A DNA stretch of 64,000 bases from Fimbriiglobus ruber (GTDB taxonomy: Bacteria > Planctomycetota > Planctomycetia > Gemmatales > Gemmataceae), in the NCBI RefSeq assembly GCF_002197845.1, contig NZ_NIDE01000007.1:1-64000 (forward strand), in the 5' to 3' direction. Numbering within the stretch: the stretch's first letter is position 1; each line of letters begins with the position of its first letter. Under the pieces are notes generated by a model. It worked only from the letters and a program-made list of their open reading frames with translations. It was not told the origin of the DNA and made no database searches. Below are positions 52,135-61,975 of the stretch, piece by piece. Both the position numbers and the translations under genes were made by a program.

Positions 52135-54033
52135 TTACAAGCGTGCGCCCCGCCCGACACGGGCCAGAGCGGCGACCCCGGCTGCCAACATCCGCGCGGC
52201 CATCTTGCGGAAAGACGCGCCATCCCGAGCCGACGTGCCGCCGGAAACAGACACCGGCTCGGCCGCGGTGACTATATCCAGTTCGCTGACCAAGTCCGGC
52301 TCGGCGTCGGCCCCGGCGAGCGAGAGAATGTGAACGCCGATCCCGACCGCGATCGTTGTCAACCCGGCTCCCACCGGCCACACCCGTTCGAGCGGCGAGC
52401 GTGAGGAACGTTCCCGCCTGGCTGTGGGTCGAACGTCGACGTCGTCCGGCAACGGACCGGCGGCGAATTGCTGCAACAGCAGCACCCCCGCGGCGTTTTG
52501 CAAGGAGAATTGTGGGAGAACCGGGTCGCCCGCCACCGCCGCACCGAGCAAGACGAGGTCGTCCGCCACGGGCGGCAGGCGATCAGGCGGCAAATCGACC
52601 GGAGCCGGAGCGATCCGGACGGTCGACGCGACGGTGACCCGCACGCGGTCGTCTCGCTCCGCCAAGTGCCCGGGGGATGCCCAGTCACTCGCCCCACCGA
52701 CGACGCCAACCGACCGGACGAGTGCCCGGTTCGCCGCCTCGTCGCGCAAATCGATAGCGGTCGCGGGTCGCCCCGACCACGCGGCGGTCAACATAATCGG
52801 TCCCGGATCGGTCGCGGGTGCGGAGAGCCACACCGCGGCGGCCGGTTCCCCGTACCGCTGACCGGCGTCGTACGGGGTCGGGGGGGCGGATTTGAAGTCC
52901 AACTGATAGGACGCCGCCAACCCGGCGAGCGCGGTCCCGCTACCGCTCGCCGTCACCGAAGTCGGAAGGACCGACGGCGTGGGTGACGGCGCCGGCTGGG
53001 GTTGGGACTGGGTGGGCGTTTTGGGCAAGTAAATTTGTGGGCCGACGGGGGTAATCCCGTTCGGCGCACCGGGAGTCGACCCGTTCGGGGGCGCCGGAGT
53101 GTTCGGGGGGGTGGTATTTTCGACGTCGGGGCTAGTGCCAAAGGCGGGGCTCAGATTAGTTGGCCCCGACGGCGGCGGGGCAGCCCCAGGTTGGAACGTC
53201 ACGAACACCGTGTAGGTCAGCGCGGGCGGGCCGGCATCCGGCCCGCCCAGCGTGACCAGGCCCACGTAGTTGGCTCGTTTCAGATTGAACGTCTGGGTCG
53301 TCTGCACGACAGCCCGGTCGGGGTTCGTGGGGTCCGGCTGGAACGTGCCGGGCGTCGTCGATCCGTCATTCCAGGTCACGGTGGCGGTGCGCCCCGCCGT
53401 GGCCTTAATCGGAACCGAAGCCACCGGAAGGGTCGCGCTGACGGTCGCGCCGTCGGCCCCCACAGCGGCTGACGCGACAGAGCCGGTCGTCGAAAACTGA
53501 GTGGGCGGCGGAGTGAGGTCGGAAGAATCGCTCGTGGTGGTCAAAAGTGGAGCTGCAGCGCCTCCCCCTCCTCCAGCGGTCGGGGGTGGTGGAGCGATCG
53601 GGAGTGGTGGAACGGTGGGAGTCGTCGCGGCGGCCGCGGGCGCCGGCGGCAGCACCGTTATCCCCCTCGACGTTTCGATAGTGACCTGTGTGAGCGGCGT
53701 GCTGTCCGGGGCGGTGCCGGAGGGTATCGAAATTTGGATCGTCCACGACGGGGGGACTGTGGCCGGCACCGCGGTCACGACCGAAGTGCCTTCCGACGTT
53801 ATCGTGACAAGCGTGCCCGCTGGCGCGCTCACCACGGTGCCCGAACTGAAGCTGATCGGAGACCCGACGGAGGTAACGGTGGTCGGGGTATCGGGACCGA
53901 GATTCGTCAATTGATTGGTTAGCGGCTGCATGGCGGTCGCGGACGCGACTGCCCGACCCTCCAACAGTTCCACGCCCAGGGGGACGAAACTGAGGCGGCG
54001 CCGAACGGGGGCGCGATACCGTCGAGTCCGCAT
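52135..54033 (-). CDS. Large surface-type protein, planctomycete sorting-motif start, C-terminal membrane helix
   Basis: A 632-residue protein. The N-terminus MRTRRYRAPVRRRLSFVPLG plus VELLEGRAV is the planctomycete LEPR/LEDR-type export motif, also seen at the two delta-60 genes. Most of the chain is Pro/Thr/Ser/Gly-rich, with long low-complexity tracts (PPNTPAPPNGSTPGAP) and a beta-rich domain around TATVTWNDGSTTPGTF. One membrane helix lies near the C-terminus (VGAGLTTIAVGIGVHILSLA). The ATG at 54033 is chosen over 54075 because the sorting motif then sits as in its relatives. It is downstream of the kinase on the same strand. Confidence 0.75.
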   Translation of the reverse strand: MRTRRYRAPVRRRLSFVPLGVELLEGRAVASATAMQPLTNQLTNLGPDTPTTVTSVGSPISFSSGTVVSAPAGTLVTITSEGTSVVTAVPATVPPSWTIQISIPSGTAPDSTPLTQVTIETSRGITVLPPAPAAAATTPTVPPLPIAPPPPTAGGGGGAAAPLLTTTSDSSDLTPPPTQFSTTGSVASAAVGADGATVSATLPVASVPIKATAGRTATVTWNDGSTTPGTFQPDPTNPDRAVVQTTQTFNLKRANYVGLVTLGGPDAGPPALTYTVFVTFQPGAAPPPSGPTNLSPAFGTSPDVENTTPPNTPAPPNGSTPGAPNGITPVGPQIYLPKTPTQSQPQPAPSPTPSVLPTSVTASGSGTALAGLAASYQLDFKSAPPTPYDAGQRYGEPAAAVWLSAPATDPGPIMLTAAWSGRPATAIDLRDEAANRALVRSVGVVGGASDWASPGHLAERDDRVRVTVASTVRIAPAPVDLPPDRLPPVADDLVLLGAAVAGDPVLPQFSLQNAAGVLLLQQFAAGPLPDDVDVRPTARRERSSRSPLERVWPVGAGLTTIAVGIGVHILSLAGADAEPDLVSELDIVTAAEPVSVSGGTSARDGASFRKMAARMLAAGVAALARVGRGARL

Positions 54034-54090
54034 CAGGAACCTCGCTCGAAGGCCGGGTACCCAGTCGGGTACCATCAGAACTCTTTTTTC

Positions 54091-56739
54091 CTACTGCCGC
54101 AAGGTCGGGATGTCTGCCCGATCGGGGATCGAACGTGGCGGTGGTGCGATCTCCGGATCGACTGCACGGGCGAGCGGCCCGGCCGCGGCCGCGCGGCCGA
54201 CCTCCGCGAGAACGCGGGCGAGTTCGCGCCGGCAGGCCCCGGCCGCCCGTTCGTCAGATGACCCGCCGGTTGCCTGAACAGCCGCGCGAAGAACGGACTC
54301 CGCTTCGGCCCAGCGTCCCGTTGCGGCCAGCAGCGTGCCGAGGGCGTGTCGCGTCCGCAACAGCTCCGCCGCCGCCCGCGGGTGATCGGTGCCCCTCAGC
54401 AGCTCGACCGCCCGCTCCAAATCGGGCCGCGCGGCACCCGGCCGGTCGGCCGCGATCTGTCGCATCGCGTCGTCCCGGCAGCTGCACGCCAGTTCCAGAC
54501 GGTAGAGCGGTACCCGGGGGAATTCGGCAGCCAGTCGCTCGCGCCCCGCACGGGCGGCGCGGGCCAGCGGCTCGGCGTCGGCGAGCCGGCCCGTCGCGGT
54601 GTCCAGAGCCGCGAGGGCCGCCCGGGTCTCGGCCAGTGCGTGCCGGTAAAGTGGTAAACCGGGGTCATCGCGGGCGAGCTGCTCGCGGAACTGGAGGGCG
54701 TGAGCGTACTCGGTCCCGGCGTCGGCCGCCCGGCCCGACTCGCGGAGTAGGTCGCCCAGGTGGTGTGAACAACTCGCGACTTCGTACACGTAGTCGGGTC
54801 GGTCCGGGAACTCGCCGGCCAGCCGCGCGAACCGCGTCCGGGCCGCGCGAAATGCGGCGTCGGCTTCTTCTTCGCGGCCCCGGGCGCGGGCCACGAGCCC
54901 CCGGTTCAGCTCGAGCCCGGCGAACACGGCCCGGTCTCCCGGATCGGCTTCGGGCGCCCGGACCAATTCCCGGAGCCAGTCAGCGGCCGCCGTGTAATCG
55001 GCGTCCGCGTCGTCGAGTCGGTCGGCGGCGAGCGCGAGGTTGCCGCGGTTCGCGGTGCAGACGGCCCGCTCGCGGGTCACGTCGTCGGAGGGCGCCTTGG
55101 ACGCGAGCCGGCCGAGCCGATCGAGTGCGGCGGAATAGGCCCGTCCGGCTGCGTCCGCGTGACCGAACCGCTGTTCGATGTCTCCGACCCGTCGCAGAGC
55201 CCGGGCGGCGGCGACGCGATCGGCGGGGTCGGCCCCCTCCTTGGCAGCGGTGCGCTCGTAATAAGCGAGTGCCTTCAGTAAGAATTCTCGCTGGACGGGT
55301 TCGAGGTGGGGCTCCCGGACCAGCCACCGTTCGGCGAACTGGGTGTACATGTCGTCCACCGCCGCCCGCGCCTCGCGGTTGGCCGCGGCCGTCGCGTCCC
55401 GCTGTCGGACCAGAAAATAGCTGTTGATGCCCTGCCCGACGACGGCAAGCGCGACCAGGGCCGCGGCCGCGGCGGCCGCCCGCCGGTGCCGCCCCGCCCA
55501 CTTGATCGCGCGGTCGGCGAGCGACGGCCGGCGGGCCAGGACCGCGCGGCCGGCGAGGAACCGCCGCAGGTCGTCGCCCGCGTCGGCCGCGGACGCGTAC
55601 CGGTCGGCCGGGTCTTTGGCCAGCAGTTTAAGGACGATCGTTTCAAGGTCGACGGGGATCGCCCGGTTCAACCGCCGCGGTGGCACCAGGGGGGCGGTGA
55701 GGATCTGGTGGATGAGGTGTTCGCGCTCGGTGGACGTGTGGGGTGGGTGGGCGGTGAGCAGTTCGTAGAGTGTCGCCCCGAGGCCGTACAGGTCGGCCCG
55801 GTGGTCCACCACCCCGCGGCGCGGGTCGATCTGCTCGGGACTCATGTAGCAGAGGGTGCCGACGAGCGTGCCCGAGGTGGTCAGGCGCGGGGCGCCGGGG
55901 ACGCAGGCCAGGCCGAAGTCGGCGACCCACACGTGATCTCGCTCGTCGAGCAGCAAGTTGGCCGGCTTGACGTCGCGGTGGACGATCCCCTGTTGGTGGG
56001 CGTGGTCGAGTGCGTCGGCCGCCGCCGCGGCGAGGGCGGCCGCGAACCGGGCGTCGTCCGGCCGCGGGGCCGCGGGCAGCAGCGGGACGACGAGTGGCAC
56101 GGCAGCGTCCGTCGTGGGCGCCCCGGGGGGGACGTCCGGGCGGGTCGATCGGCGGGCCCGCGCGGACCGCTCGATGTGGTCGGCCAGGGACCGGCCGGCG
56201 ATCAGCCGCATGGCGAAGTAGAGGACGCCGCCGTCCTCGCCCACGGCGTACACCGGGACGATGTGCGGGTGATCGAGCATGGCCGCCGCCCGGGCCTCGT
56301 GGCGGAACCGCTCCTGCCGCGGCCCGGTGCCCCCGATCCCCAGCGGCAGCGTCTTGAGCGCGACCTTGCGCCCGAGCGACACCTGCTCGGCCTCGTACAC
56401 GACGCCCATGCCGCCCCGCCCGATCTCGCGGACGATGCGGAAGTCGCCGAGTTGGTTCTCCCCCGCCGCGGAACTCACGCCCCGGCCGGAGGACGCGGCG
56501 GCCGGAGAGGTGGCCGCGAGAGCCGTCGGAGTGTCGTTGGGTGGGGCGACCGCCCGGTAAAGGAAGTCGAGCCCGCCCAGGCACTCGGCCAGGGGGCCAG
56601 CGATGTCCGGGCGGGCGGCCAGGAACGCGGCCCGGTCCGGCGCGCGGCCGGCCTCAAGTTCGCCGAGGTAATCTTCCAGCGCCCGCACGACCCGGGGGTC
56701 GTCGTGTGCCGAGGCTGTGGTATCGAGGGTGGGTATCAT
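54091..56739 (-). CDS. Membrane Ser/Thr protein kinase with TPR-like sensor domain
   Basis: An 882-residue kinase. The cytoplasmic kinase domain (about 97-390) has [13 protein letters not shown] (ATP loop) and VALKTL (lysine), [12 protein letters not shown] (catalytic loop), DFGLA and [11 protein letters not shown] membrane helix follows ([20 protein letters not shown], about 430-455). The outer part is helical TPR-like ([40 protein letters not shown]). The ATG at 56739 overlaps the ECF stop by four bases (ATGA), so the two are coupled. This is the planctomycete STK-ECF arrangement, where the kinase probably activates the sigma factor. Confidence 0.95.
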   Translation of the reverse strand: MIPTLDTTASAHDDPRVVRALEDYLGELEAGRAPDRAAFLAARPDIAGPLAECLGGLDFLYRAVAPPNDTPTALAATSPAAASSGRGVSSAAGENQLGDFRIVREIGRGGMGVVYEAEQVSLGRKVALKTLPLGIGGTGPRQERFRHEARAAAMLDHPHIVPVYAVGEDGGVLYFAMRLIAGRSLADHIERSARARRSTRPDVPPGAPTTDAAVPLVVPLLPAAPRPDDARFAAALAAAAADALDHAHQQGIVHRDVKPANLLLDERDHVWVADFGLACVPGAPRLTTSGTLVGTLCYMSPEQIDPRRGVVDHRADLYGLGATLYELLTAHPPHTSTEREHLIHQILTAPLVPPRRLNRAIPVDLETIVLKLLAKDPADRYASAADAGDDLRRFLAGRAVLARRPSLADRAIKWAGRHRRAAAAAAALVALAVVGQGINSYFLVRQRDATAAANREARAAVDDMYTQFAERWLVREPHLEPVQREFLLKALAYYERTAAKEGADPADRVAAARALRRVGDIEQRFGHADAAGRAYSAALDRLGRLASKAPSDDVTRERAVCTANRGNLALAADRLDDADADYTAAADWLRELVRAPEADPGDRAVFAGLELNRGLVARARGREEEADAAFRAARTRFARLAGEFPDRPDYVYEVASCSHHLGDLLRESGRAADAGTEYAHALQFREQLARDDPGLPLYRHALAETRAALAALDTATGRLADAEPLARAARAGRERLAAEFPRVPLYRLELACSCRDDAMRQIAADRPGAARPDLERAVELLRGTDHPRAAAELLRTRHALGTLLAATGRWAEAESVLRAAVQATGGSSDERAAGACRRELARVLAEVGRAAAAGPLARAVDPEIAPPPRSIPDRADIPTLRQ

Positions 56740-57359
56740 GTCTCGGTCAGTAACCCCTTGAGCCGGGCCAACCCCCGGGCCCATAATTTTTTGACGCTGT
56801 CCTGCGTCCGGTCCATCCGCGCGGCCACGTCCGGGAAACTGAGTTCTTCCAGGTTACGGAGGATCAGCACCTCGCGGTAGTCGGGCGGGAGTCGTCCGAG
56901 GGCGTCCGCCAGCAGCACTGCTTCCTCGTGCTGCGCGGCCGCCTGGCTGGGCGAGGTCACCGCCGCGGTGAGCCCGACGACCAACCCCTCGGACGACTTC
57001 CCGAGCGACGCGATCAGCCCGAGTTCCAGGCGGACGTCCCGCCGCTTGGTCCCGCGGTAGTGCCGGATCTGGTTCGCCAGGTTCCGGGCCATGATCGTCC
57101 GCAGCCAGCCCACCAGTTCCGCCGGCGTGGCCCCGCGGAATTGTTCAAAGTCCCGGTGCGCCTCCAGAAACGTCTCTTGAACCAGATCCGAGGCACCAAC
57201 CTTACCCCGCAGCTCGCGGTCGAGTTCCAGCCGCGCGAGCAGGTACAGGTAGTTCCGGTACAGTTCGAACAGATGTCCCTGGGCAGTCGAATCCCCGGCC
57301 CGCGCGCGGGCGATCAATTTCTCGGACTCGCCGCGGGACTGCGACACGACATCTCCCAT
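56736..57359 (-). CDS. ECF sigma factor coupled to a Ser/Thr kinase
   Basis: A 207-residue sigma factor. Region 2 (about 25-105: [40 protein letters not shown]; then [20 protein letters not shown]) and region 4 (about 145-200: [40 protein letters not shown]) are complete. No anti-sigma gene is adjacent; the kinase downstream is translationally coupled and takes that place. Planctomycete ECF groups linked to Ser/Thr kinases are known, with sigma phosphorylation inferred as the switch. Start: ATG at 57359. Confidence 0.95.
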   Translation of the reverse strand: MGDVVSQSRGESEKLIARARAGDSTAQGHLFELYRNYLYLLARLELDRELRGKVGASDLVQETFLEAHRDFEQFRGATPAELVGWLRTIMARNLANQIRHYRGTKRRDVRLELGLIASLGKSSEGLVVGLTAAVTSPSQAAAQHEEAVLLADALGRLPPDYREVLILRNLEELSFPDVAARMDRTQDSVKKLWARGLARLKGLLTET

Positions 57360-57951
57360 TAGATGACAGGCACCAAACGGACGCGAATGGTGTCACCCGG
57401 GGCGGTATTTTTTCCCTTTTTTCCCCCACAGGGCACTTTGCAGAGGAATTATAATCTGTCATTTGATAGTTATCTTATCCTGTTCTGCACTTTGCATTCG
57501 CTGTATTTCCTTCGTACTGGAAGAAATAAGACAAATCTCAAGACCCGTCCTGCCTGCCAAACACTGTTTGCTCTTTTCGCAGGCTGGAGAAAGGAATCGA
57601 CCTCGAGATTGGGCGTTTCACCCAGTTGTATTTGGAGAACGTGTGGCGTCGGGAGACCGAGGCTCTTGCGAAAATTGCATCGACACCAGTTTTCGCGTTT
57701 CTCATTTTCACAAAAAGTGACAGAAATCTTCTTCGCCCGTGTTTTATGGAGCCGGCCCCCCGGCTCCGCCCCGACCCTTGGCCGCCACAACGGGTTGCGG
57801 CCGGCAACCCGGGCGAAGTCGAACGATTGTAGAGCCGGTCACACGCCAGGAGACCACACTATTCCGCCTGGGTTGCGAAATATCGCGGCACTATTCCGCG
57901 CGGACTCGGGCCTGTACGGATAGGTAGCTGGCCCTCCCCGGAGTTCGCCTC
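57360..57951. other. AT-richer divergent spacer
   Basis: The 592 bases between the ECF gene and the giant delta-60 gene contain no supported gene. About 57430-57740 is visibly lower in GC than the rest of the window, with a TATAAT-like box at 57440-57445 but no good -35 box. Two GC-rich hairpins follow at about 57748-57767 (GGAGCCGG/CCGGCTCC) and 57790-57815. Likely promoters for both directions. Confidence 0.5.
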
Positions 57952-60900
57952 ATGCGTACGACCCGCCCGCGATTTCGCGCCGAACTGCTGGAAGACCGCG
58001 TCACGCCCTCGTACGCACTCGATCCGACTTTCGGGACCACTGGTACGGCCATGTGGCCGCTGGCCCCGAACGGTTGGGCTGTGTACGCGACGAACACTTA
58101 CGTCCAGCCGGACGGCCGGATCGTCGAACTCGGTCAAATGTTTTTGGCCAGCAAAAATGAATACGCTTCGTATGTCACCCGACTCACGGCTGACGGGCAG
58201 GTCGACCCGACGTTCAACGGCGGAAATAGTGAACCGGTCGGGCAGGCGAGTGCCCTCGCGTTCGCGCCCGACGGGGATTTGGTGATTGTCGGGCGGACCC
58301 CGTCGTCAGCCCTGGACAACAACGCCCCGGCTGACACTTACAGCCAGGTGGCGATTACGGTACTGAACCCGGACGGGACGGCGGACACCGCGTTCAACGG
58401 CACCGGCTACGAAACCCTCTCGCTCGACCCCTCCGACGGCACGATTGACGAGAACGGCGGCTCGGTGGCGGTCGCCTCCGACGGGAGCATCACCGTTCTT
58501 GGTTTTCGGAGCAACGACGGCGCGATTACACAACCCGAGTCACAAGCAATGGACCCGGTCGTCGTCCGCCTCAACCCCGACGGGGCGCTCGACACGACGT
58601 TCAACGGCACCGGCAAGCAGACGATTCCAGCCGACCAGTTCGCAATGGTACAGAGTGCCGGGACGGTTTTCGTCACCCCGGCCGGAGGCGTGCTCGTCGT
58701 CGGTGGGCAGTCGCACCCTATTGCTGACGCATCTCCCCCGGTGACCGACATCGGCGTCGTCCGCCTCGACGCCGCCGGCCAGCTGGACACCACCTTCAAC
58801 GGGACCGGTCACGCCGTTTACCCCTCGGGCCTGACCGTGACCGGCGCGTTCGACGGCGCCGTCGCAACGCCCGACGGGCAGATTCTCACACTCTTTTTGG
58901 ACGCCGGTGACCAGAAATCGTCGGTGACCCGCCTCGCCTCGGACGGGTCGCTCGATACCGGGTTCGGAGCGAACGGGTCCGTCCAGGTGGCGGGGTATCC
59001 GGTCGGCGCGGCGGGCGATGCGAGCGGCAACGTGGTGGTGGCGACGACGAGTACCCAGTACCAATTTATCCCGCTCAGGCCCGGGTATGTCCTTCCTTTG
59101 ATCGTCGTCTCCAATCCATCGGACGCAGTTCGGCTCTATGCGTTCAATTCTGCGGGGAACCTTGACCCGACATTCGGTTCGGCCGGACAGGTCGTCCACC
59201 AGCTGGGTGCGTCCACTGAAGACGGGTACGGGTCCGACCGGAGCCTGTCTCTGGCCATGCGGCCCGACGGGCGCGTGATTTTGACCCAGACCTCGACCGA
59301 CGACGCGACCCAGAACGGTGCCTTCCAGTACGACCCCACGTCGTCGAACGTCCTGTCACCGGACCCGAACTTCGGGACCGGCGGGACGGCAACCCTCACT
59401 CCCCCCACCGGGCAACTCGGGCAGGTCGTCGACGGCACGTCACTCGAACCGGACGGTAGTGTCCTGGTCTTCGGGCACGTCACACCCGAAATCCCGGCCG
59501 CCCCGTTCCTCACCCGGTTGACCCCGACCGGCCAGACCGACCCGACGTTCAACGGCGGCCGGGAACTGCAGTTCGATCCTTTTGTGACACTCAAGCAAGT
59601 CGCGTACACCCCCGATGGGCACATCGTTGTTGTCGGCAACGTGTTGGCTTCGAAAGCCTCGTTCGGAACGATTCCGATGGGGCAGTACGGCACGTTCGTC
59701 GCCCGCTTGAACCCGGACGGAAGCTACGACACGTCGTTCAACGGGACCGGGTGGGAAACCCTGTCGCTGACCGGCGGAGCGGCCGCGGACGGCGTCTTAT
59801 CCGCGGCCGACGGGGCCGACGGGACCATCGACCTGCTCGTTTCCAATTCCGTCGTCGCACAACCGGGCGTGGACTACGCGCCTGGGGTCATCCACAACGC
59901 CGACCCGATCATTGTCCGGTTGAACGCCGACGGCACGCTCGACACCGCGTTCAACGGGACGGGCACACTCACCCTCCCCGCGGCGGCCCTGGGCCTCACC
60001 CAGACGAGCGGGAGCCTGTTCGCGACGGCCACCGGCGGACTCCTGTTCGTCGGCACTGCACCGGCTACCGGGACGGGTACACACCCGTCCCTGGCCGTCG
60101 CGAGGCTGAACCCGGACGGGACGCTCGACACGACGTTCGGCACCGCCGGCACCGGCGTCGCCGTCTACGACACGCCGACCCTGTCGGACGGCTCGGGCGA
60201 CGGGTTCGCGGGGGTTGCCAGCGCCACACAGGGACCGGACGGCCACATTCTGGTACTCGCCTCCTACGACAGGTCGCTGGGATCACCAGATGCGGTCGTA
60301 GAAGACGCGGCCGTCGTCCGGCTAACAGCGGACGGAAGCCTGGACACGGGGTTCGGGACGAACGGCGTCGTCACCGTTCCCGGCACCGCGGTCCACTTCC
60401 CGGTGTTATCGGGCGCGTTGATCGCGGGCGGTGCCGACGGGAGCGTCACGACCGCGACGTGGAGCCAACCCACCTCGGGCGGGGCGAGTCCGTCGCTCAT
60501 TCTCGCCCGGTTCGATACGACCGGCAGTCCGGACCCGGCGTTCGGCCCGGGCGGGGCAATCAGCGACCCGATCGTCGCAAACGTCGCGAGCCTGTCCGTC
60601 CGCCCGGACGGGCAGGTGCTGGTGGGCGAATACGATTTTACCACCAGCACGGAACCAGGAGCTGTCAGCGAGGTGGTCCAGTACGGCTCCGCCAGCCCGC
60701 CGGTCGTTCCACCCCCGCCAGTCAGCCCTCCGCCGGTCAGTCCTCCACCTTCGCCGCCGGCCCAGCCGCCGGAAGTCGCGGTCCCGGCCGGTCAGGAAGT
60801 CGTCCTGGCGGACGTCAACGGGGACGGGGTGAACGACATCATCACCACCGGCACCGACGGGACCACCCTGGAGGTCATCAACGGCGCGACCGGGACCGAC

Positions 60901-61689
60901 CTCGTCGCCCCCTTCCACCCATTCGAGGTGGGCTTCACCGGCACCATCGGCATCGCCGCCGCCGACCTGTCCGGGACCGGCCGGGCCGACGTGATCGTCA
61001 CCGCCGGCGCCGGCGGCGGGGCCCGGGTGATCGTGTACGACGGGGCCACGTTGGCCGCCGGGAGTACGACGCCGCTCTTCACATACTTCGGCATCCCCGA
61101 CCCGGCCTTCCGGGGCGGGGCGCGCCTGGCGGTCGCGGACGTGACCGGGGACGGGGTGCCCGACGTGATCGTGGCGGCCGGGGCCGGGGGCGGCCCGCGG
61201 GTCACCATCTGGGACGGAGCCTCGATCCTGGCCGGCCACCCGGTCGTCGTCGAGGACTTTTTCGCGTTCGAGCCGTCTGTCCAGAACGGGGTGTTCGTCT
61301 CGGCCGGCGACTTCGCGGGGACGGGCGGGACGTCGTTGGCGTTCGGCGCCGGCCCGGGGTCGGCCCCGCGGGTCCGGGTGTTCGACGCCGCCCAGCTCCT
61401 GGCGGCCGGCCCGTTCGCCACCCTGGACCAGGCCCCGGCGGCCGCCCAGCTGGCTAATTTTTACGCCGGCGATCCGAACCAGCGGACCGGCGCCCAGGTG
61501 GCGATTGTCCCCGCGACCGCGTCCACCCCGGCGGAGTTGTACACCCGGACCGGGGCGGCCGGCGCGGCCCCGGTCAACATGTACTCGGCGGCGGCCTTGA
61601 CCGGGGCCGCCGTCCCGTCGCCCGACCAGACCCTCGACGCGACCACCGCGGCCGCGACGCCGGCCCTCGACGGCGTGTTCGTCGGGTAG
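57952..61689 (+). CDS. Giant delta-60 repeat and FG-GAP surface protein
   Basis: A 1245-residue protein. The start MRTTRPRFRAELLEDRVTPS is the planctomycete sorting motif and is followed at once by YALDPTFGTTG, the first delta-60 repeat. About 15 repeats with LDTTFNGTG and VQPDGRIVELG-like words run to about residue 900. A proline linker follows (VVPPPPVSPPPVSPPPSPPA), and then FG-GAP/integrin-like repeats (VVLADVNGDGVNDIITTG; GVPDVIVAAGAGGGPRVTIW). No membrane helix at the end. It is probably secreted or surface-bound, with calcium binding at the FG-GAP DxDG-type loops. Divergent from the ECF-kinase operon. Confidence 0.9.
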   Translation: MRTTRPRFRAELLEDRVTPSYALDPTFGTTGTAMWPLAPNGWAVYATNTYVQPDGRIVELGQMFLASKNEYASYVTRLTADGQVDPTFNGGNSEPVGQASALAFAPDGDLVIVGRTPSSALDNNAPADTYSQVAITVLNPDGTADTAFNGTGYETLSLDPSDGTIDENGGSVAVASDGSITVLGFRSNDGAITQPESQAMDPVVVRLNPDGALDTTFNGTGKQTIPADQFAMVQSAGTVFVTPAGGVLVVGGQSHPIADASPPVTDIGVVRLDAAGQLDTTFNGTGHAVYPSGLTVTGAFDGAVATPDGQILTLFLDAGDQKSSVTRLASDGSLDTGFGANGSVQVAGYPVGAAGDASGNVVVATTSTQYQFIPLRPGYVLPLIVVSNPSDAVRLYAFNSAGNLDPTFGSAGQVVHQLGASTEDGYGSDRSLSLAMRPDGRVILTQTSTDDATQNGAFQYDPTSSNVLSPDPNFGTGGTATLTPPTGQLGQVVDGTSLEPDGSVLVFGHVTPEIPAAPFLTRLTPTGQTDPTFNGGRELQFDPFVTLKQVAYTPDGHIVVVGNVLASKASFGTIPMGQYGTFVARLNPDGSYDTSFNGTGWETLSLTGGAAADGVLSAADGADGTIDLLVSNSVVAQPGVDYAPGVIHNADPIIVRLNADGTLDTAFNGTGTLTLPAAALGLTQTSGSLFATATGGLLFVGTAPATGTGTHPSLAVARLNPDGTLDTTFGTAGTGVAVYDTPTLSDGSGDGFAGVASATQGPDGHILVLASYDRSLGSPDAVVEDAAVVRLTADGSLDTGFGTNGVVTVPGTAVHFPVLSGALIAGGADGSVTTATWSQPTSGGASPSLILARFDTTGSPDPAFGPGGAISDPIVANVASLSVRPDGQVLVGEYDFTTSTEPGAVSEVVQYGSASPPVVPPPPVSPPPVSPPPSPPAQPPEVAVPAGQEVVLADVNGDGVNDIITTGTDGTTLEVINGATGTDLVAPFHPFEVGFTGTIGIAAADLSGTGRADVIVTAGAGGGARVIVYDGATLAAGSTTPLFTYFGIPDPAFRGGARLAVADVTGDGVPDVIVAAGAGGGPRVTIWDGASILAGHPVVVEDFFAFEPSVQNGVFVSAGDFAGTGGTSLAFGAGPGSAPRVRVFDAAQLLAAGPFATLDQAPAAAQLANFYAGDPNQRTGAQVAIVPATASTPAELYTRTGAAGAAPVNMYSAAALTGAAVPSPDQTLDATTAAATPALDGVFVG

Positions 61690-61721
61690 TGGGACGGGTC
61701 GCGCGATCGATCTTCGGACGG

Positions 61722-61775
61722 TCCAGGGTTGATACCCTGGGCTATTGTGTGGCGACCCCGTTGGAACTCGAGACC
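61722..61775. repeat. Dispersed palindromic repeat (copy 2)
   Basis: CCAGGGTTGATACCCTGGG is followed by CTATTG and a second small hairpin near CCCCGTTGG, the same order as at 6353-6405. It lies 32 bases after the giant gene's stop and may terminate it. A related CCCGGGGTGTCAGCCCTGG lies nearby at about 61820. Confidence 0.6.
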
Positions 61776-61975
61776 GATTTTCTGGGGCGGTTGAGAGTCC
61801 AAAAGGGTGGCGCATGGTAGCCCGGGGTGTCAGCCCTGGCCGTCCTGACCTGCGTTGAAAAAATGAGCAGGTCAGTGTCGCTCCGCGACAAAATAGCGCT
61901 GCACGATTCCGTGTGAGCTCGTGTCTGTTAGAGTAGCTAGTCAGAACCGATACTGTTTCATCCGGAATCCGATTC

